From Cyanoderma ruficeps (Eukaryota > Chordata > Aves > Passeriformes > Timaliidae): a stretch of DNA of 64,000 nucleotides. Shown here in pieces: positions 23,898 to 37,062 of this stretch. A model generated the notes under the pieces. That model made no database searches, was not told where the DNA came from, and saw only the letters and a list, made by a program, of their open reading frames with translations. The DNA lies in contig VZDJ01004378.1 in NCBI GenBank assembly GCA_008694505.1, positions 5,407,532-5,471,531 of the forward strand, written 5' to 3'. Numbering within the stretch: position 1 is the stretch's first letter; each line of letters opens with the position of its first letter. The position numbers were made by a program, and so were the translations under genes.

Positions 23898-26800
23898 ATT
23901 GTGTTTTAAATTTGGTACTGCTGCTATTGAAACAGCAGTGTAGTGTTTCACAACTGACTCTCATGGGAAGAAAATTGCATGTATATTGCATGCACCATTT
24001 AAGTAAAAGAGGATCTGGAACAACACATCCTCTATGACACTGATTTCTACCAGTGCCCTTAATACTGAAGGCTACTTTCTATTCCCACTGGGTCCAATTT
24101 TGCTTGTCTTAAATGTTAACAGAACTCCTGGATTTTACTATTTGACTAATTTAGATGACTGGTCTTCAGCTGCTGCATGAGATTTTTGTCTTGTCTTTTT
24201 CTATCACCAAGGAATAGTTCAAATATATCAGACCTGTGAAGAATACACCATTTTACTCTGTAATGAAGCTTATGTCACTTACAATACTCTTCTGAGATTA
24301 CTTAAATTGGAGAGATGTGCTGTGCCATTTATGATGTTATCTATATGGTTTACAGGGAAAAGGTCCATGCTGTGGTAAAGAAGCAGGAGAGGAATTTCCC
24401 TACAAATTAGGCCCCTATAGTGGTCACTCACAAGAGAAGGACCATGTGTACTCTATCCTGTGGGAGTCCCAGGGATTGATAATACACAGTTCCCACAGGA
24501 GAAAGATAATGTGCATACCTGCGCTATCCTACTCCTGCCCATCTGAACTGTAAAGATTTTTACCTTCACTATTCTCACTCAGACCTGTAAGCATTCATCA
24601 AGGACCCACATATCTCCAAGCACTAAAATCTGCTCTCCCTTTTCCTAACATTCCCAAATGTTGTAGTCTGACAAAAGTGGACAACAGTATATGAACCAAA
24701 AATCTAAACCCATGTTAGCCCCTTGGACTACCAATATAGCCCTTAGCTGTTGGGCTGCTCCTTCCATAACTTACGTAAGGATGGAAGATTAACAAGGCCA
24801 GCTATGGCTAAAATCATTATATATAGCCTATCCATTGGCAAAATGTTACAACTTACATGTTACTACTTGTAAATATATTCAATATTTTAATAATGTTCAG
24901 CACAAATTATACTAAACTCTAGTATGACTTTCACTAACCTTCCTTCCTTACAATGAATGTCACAAGCTGTTCAAACAAGTTCTTTAAAGAGATCATCTTT
25001 GACAGGACTAATTTATTACCTTAAGATGTTCTGCTGGCTGGATTCTTCTTCATTTTCTTCTCAATGAAATAATACTTTCTTCAGAAAGACATCATTAAAG
25101 TCTACACATTTACCTTAATGTGAAAAAGAAACACATCTGGAAGCAATTTATCTGTTAGATATTTCCTTTTCACCTGGTCCAGAGCATTTGTTGTATAATA
25201 TTCCATTCATGAGGTTACCTCTCAGTAATGTCAGATGCTTTAAGAGACTACAACATACTTTTTTTTTTCCCCCCGAACAGCCATGGATACACAAAAACAG
25301 AAGAGGAGAGTTGCTTTTTTATTAAATGTAGGTTTGAAGATCAATAACAAAAAACAAAGATACCTGAGCACAAAACTTTAGTTTTGCTACTAAACTGAAC
25401 CCTAGTACAGTTATTATATTTCATTATGTGTCCTGATAACACAGTGGGATATTAGTCCTGCTTAGCCAAGGTATCTGATTAATTGATATGAATTGGATAA
25501 TGTCTTGATTTCCCATGGATTTAATAGCTGTCATTACAGGAAAATTGGCTTGTTGTCAGCCAACAGCATTAGCTTTTCCTGAATTGTGGCTAAAGGTCAT
25601 AAAACAGCACTTAGTTTGATTTATTTTATTAATCAAAGCCATACGTATTTTATAAAGGTCTCATGATCTTGCATTTGATATCTGCAATCTGATATGAATC
25701 CATCCCATCAGCCTTTAAAACATTCAGCACCTTGAGGAAGTGTGCTTGGATACTGCTGGCATTCTCAGAGAACACGCTTTAAAGATGCCCTTGAAATTTT
25801 GCAAGTAGAAGCAAAGCTTACTTACTTAATTTCTAATAAAAGTAAGAATTATAAGCAATCAGTAAGGCTTTGCAGAGACATGGTATTGACAGAAAGTTGG
25901 AAGATTTGGACTTAAAGGTCCACTATTAGATATCAACTAACCAACAGCATCACTGCTTAAATTTCCATTGACCTATGCAGAACATTTTGTACCATTAAAG
26001 GCTTCAGTTAAGTCCATTTTATTAAGATAAAAGGTATTTTTACTAAATTATAAAGAACATAAAGTTTGCCCTGTACTTTTGTCCTGTACTTTTCCCTAAA
26101 GTCACACTAACATATCTCAAAAAAAATACTGCAAGTAATTAAAAAACTTCTGTTCCTTGAGTTAACAACAGAGATAATTGAGCAATAAGGCTACAGTTAG
26201 ATAATACTGCTTAGTCACAAAGCTTTTTTTTCAAGAATAGAACAATAGCTGAAGTTCTGAATTCAATAGGCAGCTGTTCTTAGGAAAAGGGAAATTTACA
26301 TGACATAATAGGAATTTAAAACAAACCCCCAAAAAACTTACAGAAAGGAAGAAATAATTACCTCTGGCCTGTTATCTGAGAGGAACTTTTCAATATGAAA
26401 ATTAATAATCTTTAACATTCTTCTGCCCTTTGCTATAATGATATCTGGAGTTTTTCTTCAGTCTGAAAAGCAAAATACTAATTCAATCATGGTGATCTAG
26501 GACAAGATCCTAAATGGAACATGGGTAAGCAAGAACTGTCATTCTGATTTTGCAATTTCAGTTCTTAAACAAGAACACTGTACATTTATGGAGTTCTCAG
26601 ATTTAAATGAAGTTATGCATGGATTGAGTGATTTCCTTTAGAGACAAACCTGTGGAACTGGAGCTTGCAGTAGGGAAAAAATAGGAAATCCCAGCTTCAG
26701 CACTTAAGACAATAATGAGTATATCTACTAAAATATTTCATTTCTAATATGAAGGTAATAATACATTTCAAAACATTGAATGTTAATTCCTTCATGCATA

Positions 26801-27681
26801 GCACTGAGAGAAAATAATAGTTATAGAACTATTAATTGTCTAAAGAATATTAACTATGTTTCAATTCTCGCTCAGAAAAAAATCAGGAACCATTAAAAAA
26901 TGTTTTATTTTATCCCTTGTTTAGAAAAAAAGGCAGTAGCATAGATTTAACTAACGTTTTAACATTTTATGATTTTTCTAACAAAGAAGTAATGTTCCTG
27001 AAGCTGAACAATTATTTTGCAGAGGGGAAAAATTGAATCTTTTGCAAATTACAGTGCAAATATTAACAGTACTCAAAGTATTATATTCAGTGCTAATAAG
27101 AATAGTGTTAGTGCAATTTCCAAGCCACCTGCTCAGAAAATGGTTTGCTACATGATGTCAGTTATGTCACTTTTAGTTTCAGTAGTTAATCAGACAACAG
27201 GCAAAGAAGAAAAACAATTTCCTTTACAAACTATGAATTTGTAAGGGGTTTTGTATCCAAAAAGTAAGTAGACTTGACAGAAGGAATCAAGCATCTGAGT
27301 TCTAAGAAATCTGTTGCCTAAAAAATTACATTTTTAAGCAGTAAGTTCCCTTCTGAAAGACTGTAATTTCTCTAGGCAGAGGAAGATTATTGATCCTTTT
27401 GAATGTGTTCAGTCTTATCTATTCACTTGTTTGACCCACATCGATGTAGGCAGTCTATAAAAATCTTGACGCTTTCTCAAGTTTTACATTCAAATTTATC
27501 ATAAATTATATCATTATACAAAAATGAATACAGAGATGTGAGGAACAGATTATGTGAAAAGATAAAAAGTTCTTCTTTAAATTACTCATTGCTTTAGAAT
27601 GCTGCAGTGCCAGGACAATTACTGGAATGGGAATAAATGAAAGCAGGGGGAAAAAGCAAACTAAAGGATATCAACACAAAA
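23898..27681. other. Longest repeat-poor stretch, unique AT-rich DNA
   Basis: No gene or named repeat in 3.8 kb. The part at about 25440-25800 has no recognisable repeat and is dense in TAAT/ATTA and AAAGGTCA-like words. That is compatible with a conserved non-coding element, but sequence composition alone proves nothing. Confidence 0.45.
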
Positions 27682-28225
27682 TGTACTGGGTTTGACTGGG
27701 ATACAGTTAGTTTTCTTCACATCTACCCATACGATGCTGTTTAGACTGGAGACCAAAACGCACCAATATTTTCCCTGTTGATCAACAGTCCTTGCCCAGT
27801 GTCCTCCCAGGGCTGTCTGCTCCTCACTCCACCCCTCAGCAATAGGGCATGGAGTGAGCAAGAACCTGGGAATAGACACAGCTGGAACAGCTGGCCAAAA
27901 CCGACTAGAGATACCCCATGCCTTGTAACAATTATGTTCAGAAATCAAATGTGTGTCTGGCTGTTTCAAAAGAGAGCCATTGCTTGGGGACTGGATGGGC
28001 ATTGGTCTGGCCATGGTGACTGAGTTTTTTTGCATCCCTTGTGGGGGGGATTCTTTCCCTCCACCACTTTCCCCACTTTACAAAACTATCTTTTCCTTGA
28101 TTCATGAGTTTTCTTGCTTTTTGCTCTCCTAATACTCACCCCCATTTGAAAGAGGAGTGGAGGGTTGTGGTGCACAGGTGACTCAGTGGGGACTCGCCTT
28201 GGCCACCTGGAGTTAACCCACAACA
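27682..28225 (+). mobile_element. Solo LTR, about 544 bp, avian ERV
   Basis: The element begins TGTACTGGGTTTG and ends GTTAACCCACAACA, the TG...CA ends of a common bird LTR layout. Inside, in order, are AACAGCTGGCCAAAACCGAC, a TTGCTTGGGGACTGGATGGGCATTGG phrase, and a U5-side AAAACTATCTTTTCCTTGATTCATGAG followed by TTTTCTTGCTTTTTGCTCTCC. All are known parts of these LTRs. The usual ATTAAA polyadenylation signal before the ACTATC phrase is mutated. I see no exact target-site duplication, and no gag-pol-env sequence flanks it. A 124-codon minus-strand open frame inside it is incidental. Confidence 0.8.
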
Positions 28226-31130
28226 CCAAGATAAGAGTAATTGCAAAGCAAGAATAGGCAACCGTCAATGTAATTTTTTCTTCTCTTTTAAAAATCTTTT
28301 GAAAAGGGATCGAGGTCAATGAAAGGTAAGCACACATGAGTCCCAGAACTATTGCTCAGCAACTATCCATGCTATTAGATCTAACCCTTTAATTTAAAGA
28401 CTAAAAGACTTGTCTGCCAATATAGGGCAGCATTATAGATTATATTTTAAAAAAATGTGGATGTGATGGAAATTGGATTTCTGGCAATTTCATTATGCTT
28501 AATTCCATTGACAGATAATGTTAAAGCCATTTCATTGGCCAAATCTATATCACTAAAAAGAAAAATGAACATGCTTCAGCTTTGGGATACTGGTTATTCA
28601 TACTACCTAAATTATTACTGTGTTGGTTTTACTGGCAATTTTTCCAAGAAGATTCCCAAGCATGAATTTGGGAGTACCACATGACAAAGATAATTCACAA
28701 CAGGCAGCATAGATAAGTTTATAGTGGTTCGTTTCTCTCTGTTCTGTGTAAGCCTATTTCCTCACTCAAACATAAAAATATAAGCAAAACTATATTAATG
28801 GGTAAGAGCCACCTGAAACTGAGGTGAAATCACATGATCAGATGTTGTGTGAATGATACGCACCCAAGTTATGCCACTTGACTTCTAGGCTAGTGGTAAC
28901 CTGATCCGCTGTTATTTATCAGTATAGATAAAACTGATGTTTCCACCAGCTGTTCTCCTTAAGCATGTTATATCATTCATATTGCAAAGCGTAAATAGTA
29001 GTATGCATTTCATCAGGTTAAAAGATATGTCTGCAGAAAGAACTGAAAAATTCTGATGACAGCACAACTTCTAGCTTCGAGACTGTGCTTTCCACAAGAA
29101 TGAATGCAATTTTTTTATTGTACTGGACAACATAGTTGAGACTAGTATTTTAATTTATTTATCAGGCAACCTAGACATTTACTGCTTGCTCCCTTTCTTC
29201 ATTTCAATAGCTTCATTCACCTCTGCATAGACCTGTCTGAAAAGTGAATTTTGTTTAATTGTTGCTACTGATCAGAGCTGTAATTGTGTCAATGGCTATA
29301 TTCAGGTAACTAAGTTGGTATCATTAGTACTGCCGGAAGGGATAGAGCATTGTGTGTGAGCCAGTCGTCCTTGGGATCTGAGCTGTCTGACTGTCCTCAC
29401 AAAATCATTCAGTTTATTCTGATTTAGAACTAGAAAGTGTTTCAAATTCAGAGATTGGTGATCTGGGCTCAAGTGTGTACTGACTGTATAGATGAGATGA
29501 CCAGCTACTTCTTTATTCCTCAATGCTTTCATACGATATCTCTGCAAGTCAGAGGGAACCTGGACATTGCTAGCCATAGCAAAATAATATATACATGTGC
29601 ATATTATATATTATATACAGCAGAATAAACCCAAATAAATTTGCTTACAATTAAACCACACCACAGCTTGGAAATGTCGGGCTGTTGTTGACCATTTCAG
29701 AAAGCATAAATGTTTTCACATCCATTTGTTCTCTTATAATATAAAAAGTATTGAGACCTGGTAGAGTATTTATGAGGGTTTTCTAAACTTTCTTTCTCTA
29801 TGGGTGTATTTCTTTCATAGTGATAATGCTCATTTTTTGTTGCATAAGCACACTTCAAGCTTGCATCAGTTCAAAGACACTACAAAGGGGAAGAGGACAA
29901 ATATTTTCCACTCTGCAAAAACTACATGCAAGTCTCTCTTTGTTCTGTATCTCATAGGCAACATCTTCATGGAAAGTGAGCTTTACTTTGGCTGCTTGCA
30001 AAGGATTTATTATCAGAAACAAGTTACTTCTCCTTCCTCATGTTCTATGTTTGCTGTATCACTTATTAAACTGCCTGCCAAACTTGTATAAGATAGACCC
30101 ATTACAGCAATCCTAGATCACACATTTGAATATTACTGTCCCCTTCTTCTCAGGTTCCCAACTGATCTGTGATATGTCTGGTTCTGTTTTTAGCAATGCA
30201 GGTGGTTAAAAATGTCACTGTTCATATTGTTACTGTACTGATTTGTAAAAGAGAATAGTATTCTTACACCTTAAATGCCAGTTTTCAGTAACAGAATAAA
30301 AGTGGTTTCTCACAAGAAAATCAAGAGCTGAGTACTTTGAATACTAATATATTATTGTGATGATTATTTCATGTGGTTGTTTACCTAAGGGTTTGTTCCA
30401 ATTGATATCCTGTTGATAATTCTTTTTGTAGAATGTGGGGAGTTTTTTGTAATAGTAAGTGCTTCTATTTATGGAGGTATTTAGCACAACCAGCAGGAAA
30501 TTTCTAGTAAAGGGAAGAATTGGGCTGTCAGACCTAAATCAGACTTGACTCCACTCAATTTTGATAGATGTGTACTTAATTTGAAAGCCCAGTGACTGTG
30601 CTCACAGTGAATAGAAAGCAGGAAACTGATTTCTCAGATGCCCTGATACCCAAATGCCTGTAATATGGGTGACACTTGCAAAAATCTCTATTCTAATGAA
30701 TTTGAGGAGGAAGTAGCTCTCTATAGTCCTACAAGTCTCTGATGCAACTGCAGCATATCTCATTCTCTTATGCTGAACCTAGTCCACCATACACAGTAAC
30801 TTAATATTGATTTGGAGTATGGCCTTTTGTCATTTCACATGGTTGCATAATCACAACTGAATTGCAATATTTGCCTGCCCTGGTGAATATTTAGGTTATG
30901 CAATGAGGAGTAACATCACCTGGAAAGACTTGGAACAAACTGTTCCAGAAAGGCCTATGAAGTGATGGTTAGGGCACACATGCTATAAAAGACTGCATTT
31001 CAAAGTCCTTTAGATTAGGTAGAATCAGATACACATGAAAGTTACTCCAGAATGGACATGAAAACATCTGTCTCACAACTTCAGTGGAATGCAGTAACTA
31101 GTGGGTAACTTGAATAACCAGAAAGGTTGC
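28226..31130. other. Unique AT-rich DNA
   Basis: No gene recognised. A minus-strand open frame of 91 codons (29302-29577) has a good translation-start context and is discussed as a weak candidate in the findings. An AT-rich palindromic patch lies at about 29585-29620. Confidence 0.5.
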
Positions 31131-31643
31131 TGTAGTGGTTTGAAAGCAAACCACTTGAGAGTCTCCAAGTCAGAAAATATAATTTAATAAGAAGAAAGGA
31201 AAAAAAAAGAAAAAAATAAAATAAATCAAATAATACAAGAGACCACTGACAGAGTCAGAATACAACCTGAGCAGGGTGATGGAAGCAGTCCAGATGAGAT
31301 GGTCTTCCTGAAGCAGTAATCCCACAAAAAGGTCTGATAGCTCTGGTCCTCTGGGAATCCAGTGGGTAAGGGCTGCCCAAATCCCAGATTATATCCAGGT
31401 GAGAATGCTTGGTTCCTCCCCCCTGGGTGGAGCATCTCACAATGGGATAGGAGGGTCTTTGATGGCCCATTAGCGAGTGATTGCTCCCAGAGGCAGTTAT
31501 CTATGAGTCATACAGTAAGGCATCTGATGGGCCATTAACAGAAGACAGTCCAGGGGGAGGGGTCTGGGAAACACTGCTCCAACAATTGGATTCAACAGTT
31601 TGTGAAGATGGTGATAGAATACTTTTGTATATTCTATACTACA
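31131..31643 (-). mobile_element. LTR of a passerine ERV, about 513 bp
   Basis: The left edge TGTAGTGGTTTGAAAGCAAACC and an edge near CTATACTACA on the right give TG...CA-type ends. Internal phrases recall a passerine LTR family: AATTTAATAAG plus an A-rich tract (31180-31225), TCCTCCCCCCTGGGTGGAGC, ATCTCACAATGGGATAGGAG, TGATGGGCCATTAACAGAAG and AACAGTTTGTGAAGATGGTG. The orientation is inferred from an ATTAAA signal on the minus strand near 31182, close to the left end, so the right end would be U3. No clean target-site duplication is seen, and the right boundary may extend some tens of bases. Confidence 0.72.
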
Positions 31644-32894
31644 ACCCAGGAGAGTTGTGAATGGCATATCCTTAGAAAGAAGAATAGGTGAAAGGATTGT
31701 CAAATGTGGAAATCTGCAAGTACCTGAGTTTCCTAGATGATTCAGTGTCTTTGGGACTCTGGTTGTAAAGTAGATGGAGAACAGCATAATTGCAAGCACA
31801 TGGAACATTTTACTGGTGGAAAGTCAAACTTAATACAATAACATTAAAAAATTATTATATATATATATACAAGTTGGAAGTATTAAAAAGTGATGAGGTG
31901 ATTAGGAAAATTATCCAGAAACATTCAAGCTCAAATCCTCAACATAAACCTGAAAGAAGCAGTACTTAAATTTCTGCCTCCTATATCTGAGGTGAATAGT
32001 ACAATCATGTTTACCAGCTATGCTGAATTTGCTTATTTTCTTCTATTTTCCCTGTGACTTTCTAATGAATGTTATTTCTAACACATTGTGTGCCTATGTT
32101 TATGCTTTTCTTCATCAGTGCTGTGTCTGCAAAATCATTATTCTCTCTCTAATACTGATGTAATATTTAAAGTACCAAAAATAATTAGTAACTTTTCTTC
32201 TTGGAGTCAAAACTAGAGTAGAATTTACTATTGCAATTATATTTCAAATTGGTGAAACCTGAGGAAAGCAGGTTTATGAACTGTGCTACTTTCATTCTTT
32301 GATTCTACTACAAGATGTCAGCTTACGCTTCAATTCACAAACAAGCACAATGGAAATTGTAACATGGCCCTTTCTGCTTTCTTCCAGTGTGGTTTGAATA
32401 CCAATAAAATCACACAAGGTGAAATAGTTGTCTTGAAAACCCTCAGAAGTAGAAGTGTTAGCTTTGTGGTATTACAGTAAAGTCTCACTATTCATTCGCT
32501 TGCAATCTCCTATCAATTGAACTTCTTTACTCCAAAACCAAAGAAAATAAAATAATAAGGAAATAAAAAAGACAAAAGAAAATAAATCTATTGTTTTACA
32601 ATTTTTAGAAATTTGAAAAAATATAAAACACAATTCTCTTTCTTTTCCTCAGTAAAACGTTTTGAGGAGATTCAGAAATCAATTTGCACATTTTGCTTTT
32701 GAGAAAGTTATCTTTTTGATTAAGGATACTCCTCTGTTTTTGTCCTGGCTTTTCAGTGGCAATTCTATAACTCAGGGAGGGTAATTGGACTGGAGGAGGG
32801 CATACTGAAAATTGGCATTTGCTGCCTAACCAAGATTTATGAATGCAGGAGATTGACTTATCATTAGAAGCAGGTTAGGAGATTCAGCTTTGAA
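31644..32894. other. Unique AT-rich DNA with a short (TA)n
   Basis: No gene. A TA dinucleotide run sits at about 31852-31870. The rest is A/T-rich DNA without a recognised family. Confidence 0.5.
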
Positions 32895-32957
32895 ATATAT
32901 TTTTATATATTTTATATATTTTTATATATTTTTATATTTTTTATATATTTTTATATA
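32895..32957. repeat. AT minisatellite, unit about 11 bp
   Basis: The stretch repeats TATATATTTTT-like units with small length changes over about 63 bp. It is entirely A/T. It lies just before an antisense CR1. Confidence 0.85.
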
Positions 32958-33129
32958 GGGAGAGGGAGAAGAATAGCATAAAATATTTTTGGTATATGCA
33001 TTTGGTGAAAAGGCTCATCAGTTATTTTCATTTTTACTGTAAGGGGGAAACTGCAGGAGGGCTGGTGACTCAGGTTGATTCAACATCCTGATCAAAAGAC
33101 AGCAGCCCAGGGTCTTGGCAAGTTGGATT

Positions 33130-34500
33130 TTGGAAATTACCAGAGACATTCCTCCAGCATTTTGTGCAGCCTTTTCCAGTGCTTGACCTCCTTCACAGTG
33201 AATAATATACCAATGGATAATTTTTGTTTCTCATGATTTTAAATTCAGTAACTAGCCCTTGATCTTTCATTGTATCCATCCAAGAAAAAAAAAAATCGAG
33301 TCCTGTCTTTACTGTAACTCCCTTTTGAGTAATGAAAGATGGAATTATATTCCTCCCTATCCTTTTTTCTCTATACCAAGCTGTTGCAACGGCCTTTTTG
33401 GATATGTCATGTTCTTCAGCCTTTCCAATCATCTTGGTGATTCTCCACTAGATTCTGTTTGTTGATATATCTCATTTACCAGGGGTCCAAAACCCGACAC
33501 AGTATTCCAGATACACACATGGAATTCAAAATCACTGGTTGAAGAAGAATAACCATTTGCTTCAATTTGCTAACTACACCCTCAATGTGCTAACTACTTC
33601 CTTGCTAATACAGCCCAGTAGGCATTTGGTCTTCATTGTTGTAAACATATCTTGATGCCAAGCCAGTTCTTAAAGACATACTACCCAGACAATCTGTTCT
33701 CAGCCTGGACTGATGATGGACTTTCGACATGCCAAGTAGAAGACTGCTTTGAATTTATTGATCATTATGAGATTATTATTAGTTCATTTTTTCAGCTTGT
33801 TTATTCTTTCATCAGCAAGAACAGCCCAGCTCTCCAGCATATCAGCCATGGTTCCCAGTTTGAAATAATACAAGAACCTGACAGGGTGAATCATCATTGA
33901 GGTCGCTGTCAAAGATTTTAAAGTTTTTAAAGTATCATCTCTTTAAATCAATTTCAGAGGAACATGCCTTAATTGATCACTTTGACTCATTGGCCATTAC
34001 CTGTTGGTAATTGCCTGATTGTCCAAATTTTCCACCCAGATTATACTTCATCCATCTAATCTTCAGTTTGGCTACCAGGACTCCATGGAAGACCTTGATA
34101 TAATGGTGATAATTATATAACATTGATATAATAAAAATAAATGGAGTTCACTGCACTCCCTTCATTCATTCAGAAAAGGAAAACGCAATTTGCCCATAAG
34201 AAATCGATACCGAATATACCCAGTAACCTGTTTGGGTTTTTTGTTTCCTTCATGTACCCCAAAATAGCTTTGGGGTATTGAGAGTGAGTATTAGCTCTAC
34301 AATTCTGCCTGGTACTAAGGCTGACTCTTCTGTCTGCCTAAGAAAAAATTTGGATGTGTTTATTTTCTGGGGCCTCTAGGATAGGAGATTAGGTAATTTT
34401 AAATTCAGTAACTAAATTTTAATGTCTTTTCATGGATGTCAGCTACCTATCTTTTCTTACCATAGCCAAAGGAGGATTCAGATACCTAAAGGAATCTACT
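33130..34500 (-). mobile_element. Antisense CR1 LINE, about 1.4 kb, decayed
   Basis: Left to right this is the reverse of a CR1 from its 3' UTR into the RT domain. Landmarks are CAGCCTTTTCCAGTGCTTGACC and TTCACAGTGAATAAT (33168-33208); CTTCAGCCTTTCCAATCATC, TTGGTGATTCTCCACTAGATTC and GGTCCAAAACCCGACACAGTATTCC (33415-33510); AGCCCAGTAGGCATTTGGTCTTCATT (33614-33640); CTCTCCAGCATATCAGCCATGG (33831-33852); TTTTCCACCCAGATTA and CAGTTTGGCTACCAGGACTCC (34028-34084); and a weaker AAGGCTGACTC block near 34318. Reading frames are destroyed. It appears older than the CR1 copies at 8.1 and 52.1 kb but younger than the 16.4-kb LINE. Confidence 0.75.
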
Positions 34501-35549
34501 GTCACTGGAGAAACCATAGGATACCTGAGACAGACTCACAAAGCTAGCAGATATGGCCCATGACCTGCAGAACAATCATAACTTCCCAAATAAGTTAGAG
34601 ATCAAGGAAGACATTGCAAAGAATCTCAGATGGAAATAAGTACATATACTTAACAAACTGAATCGTTCCATGGACAGCTGTTACAAATCTGAATCACCCT
34701 CTTGGCTTCCACTAGTGATATTAACTTAATCTCTACTGCTTGTGATGGAAGCATAAGTTATGTTTGTAGCATACATGAAAAAAACATCTTTTGAACTAAA
34801 TTATACCCTCCATTGTCTGTACCTAGTTTTCACTTCCACAGCATCGATTAACAGCGTGTCCAAAGAGGAATGAATCATAAAACATTAGGTTTTAAGTAGA
34901 CTGTAGAGCCTCTCTGCTTGTGTATTATTAAGGTGTGTATAAAATGGAAGATTTCCCCTCGTTGATGAGAACTCAAATAGATGTGAATTGCACAGAGATC
35001 TGCTCAGATCTCTTTATGCCAGCAAATACTCCCAATTGTTTGTATTTCTACTGAATGCACTGCCACTGTACAAAGAGTTTTTGCTAAGAACATTATGAAA
35101 TTCTGTCAATGAGGGTCACTTCACTGAAAAATTACATTATTTATTCACAGCTCTATGAAAAAGGAAAGTGTTCTAGTTTCCCACTTTTTTAATAACATGA
35201 AAACTGCATCCTTTAGAGCATTTATGTTATTGTTTTGTTGTTTAGTGTTTTCTTTCCCCTTTTTCTTATCCTCCTTTATCTTGTCTGAAATCTATATTTT
35301 GGAATTTAAAAAAGTATATAAATACAGGTGAGACCTGAAAAATGTCCTTGAAAATGCAAATTATGTATGGAAGAACAAAAGTACAACAGTCATTTCTGCA
35401 TCTGCTATAATATACCAAGGTTTGCAAATTTCCTAAGCCACTCTAGGGCAATGGTTAATGTTAACAAATTCTGCATCTCATCTGTACAAATGTACAGTAA
35501 AAATAGATATTAATTTGACTCAGTTCTGCCATAAATTTAATTTGGGTTA
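34501..35549. other. Unique AT-rich DNA
   Basis: I see nothing that I can name in this kilobase. Confidence 0.5.
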
Positions 35550-35740
35550 CAACCATGATAACTTACTTGTACTACACCACTTAGAGGATTCTTAATGATC
35601 AACCTACTTTCTCACAACAGATAAGAATGACTATTGTGGTAACTTGTACAACAGATGTCTATGGTGATAACCTGTACTACACTATTTAGATAATTTTTTA
35701 ACAATAAAACTATTTTTCTTATAGCAACTAAGAATTTACA
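35550..35740. repeat. Diverged tandem duplication, unit about 105 bp
   Basis: The phrases CCATGATAAC..TTGTACTACACCACTTAGAGGATT..TTAATGATCAA..AACAGATAAGAAT and TATGGTGATAACCTGTACTACACTATTTAGATAATT..TTAACAATAAA..TAGCAACTAAGAAT line up with an offset of about 105 bases (GTACTACAC at 35569 and 35674). A third partial match (TTGTGGTAACTTGTACAACAG) lies between them. Mismatches and small gaps are many, so the duplication is old. Confidence 0.6.
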
Positions 35741-37062
35741 TTATGTTTTTATTGAATCAAAATAGGGATTAAAAAAATCACCACTGTATAGAAGTCACTG
35801 TTTACTTTGTGAAGTGTGGTTCTCTTAGAAAAGAATTGTGATTTCTAGCCTAAATAAATAAAAGTCCTAGGTTTTCCCTGATAAAAAAAATGCACAAGAT
35901 GATATGCAATTTGAAAAGAAAAAATAGCAAGAAAACAGTAACATGAAAATTATTTGAAAACTTTATTTCAGAGATAAGAACTTGAACAGTTTTTGAATTC
36001 CTAGCAATTTATTGAGACAAAGTAAGATGTCACTGAAAAAATGACAAAAAAAGAAATTAAAAAATAATGTTCCTGAATGTTAGCTTTTAAGATTTTGCTG
36101 GTTGCTAAATAACAATGAACTCTGAAAGCAAGCAAAAAACTAGCAATGCTTATGAATTAAGAGAGGGAGTGGATGAAAGGGAAAAAAAGTATATTTCTGA
36201 ATCATGTAAAATGTACAATGTTTTTGTTGACTTGGTTCTGGTAGCAAAACATGAAATGCCAGTTCTGTGATAATTAGCAGCTAAACAGAAAACTTCTTTC
36301 TGTTTTATTTTAAAGATGATACAGTGTGATTAATATATTACAAGTCATCCTTCTGAATTTAATAGGCCTCCTTGTACAAATAATGTTTTCTGTGGAGACT
36401 AAGTATCAGAATTTTGTTTTCAAGATCTGACTCTGCTTGGTTCACTCCTATAGACGTATATAATTCCATTTTTTCAAATCTGCATTTAATCACTTTAGGA
36501 GAAGGAGAAGAGAGGAAAGGAGATTTGTTCTTAGCATGAAGCAAACATATTTTGAGAGTCTTATAACTGCCTTCTTACTAAACCGAAATGAGATTCTATG
36601 AAACTGACAGAATTAATTTTTGTCCTCTGCTAATTTCAAACACATACAAACTGAGAACTGAAAAATACGTTGTCTCTCTTCTTCACAGTTGAAAAATACA
36701 ACACTGATGATGAGCTGATATCCTGGGCCATAGTGAAGAACATTTGAATCCAGAATTAGATGTCTCTTCAAAAATGGAACATCAAATAAACTCTTAAACC
36801 ATACATAGGCAGCAGGCATGATACTTCTGCCATTAATGACTCATTTGGAATGCATGTGTGTGTGCGTGTGTTTATTTATTGTTGAATTGTGAATTATTGA
36901 CTGCAGTTGCTAGCAGCCACTGTTATCCAAATATACCATTTAGGTATTAAATCTCTTGGAAAACAGTTTTCCATGAGCACACACTTTCTAGAAAGAGCGC
37001 ACATACTAAGTTTAATTTCTGGGATTTCCTTATCAGAGGCTTGAAAAACTCTGGTTTTGGCA
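35741..37062. other. Unique AT-rich DNA with a short (GT)n
   Basis: No gene. An interrupted GT run occupies about 36852-36870. The sequence around 36870-36960 is free of recognisable repeats. Confidence 0.5.
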
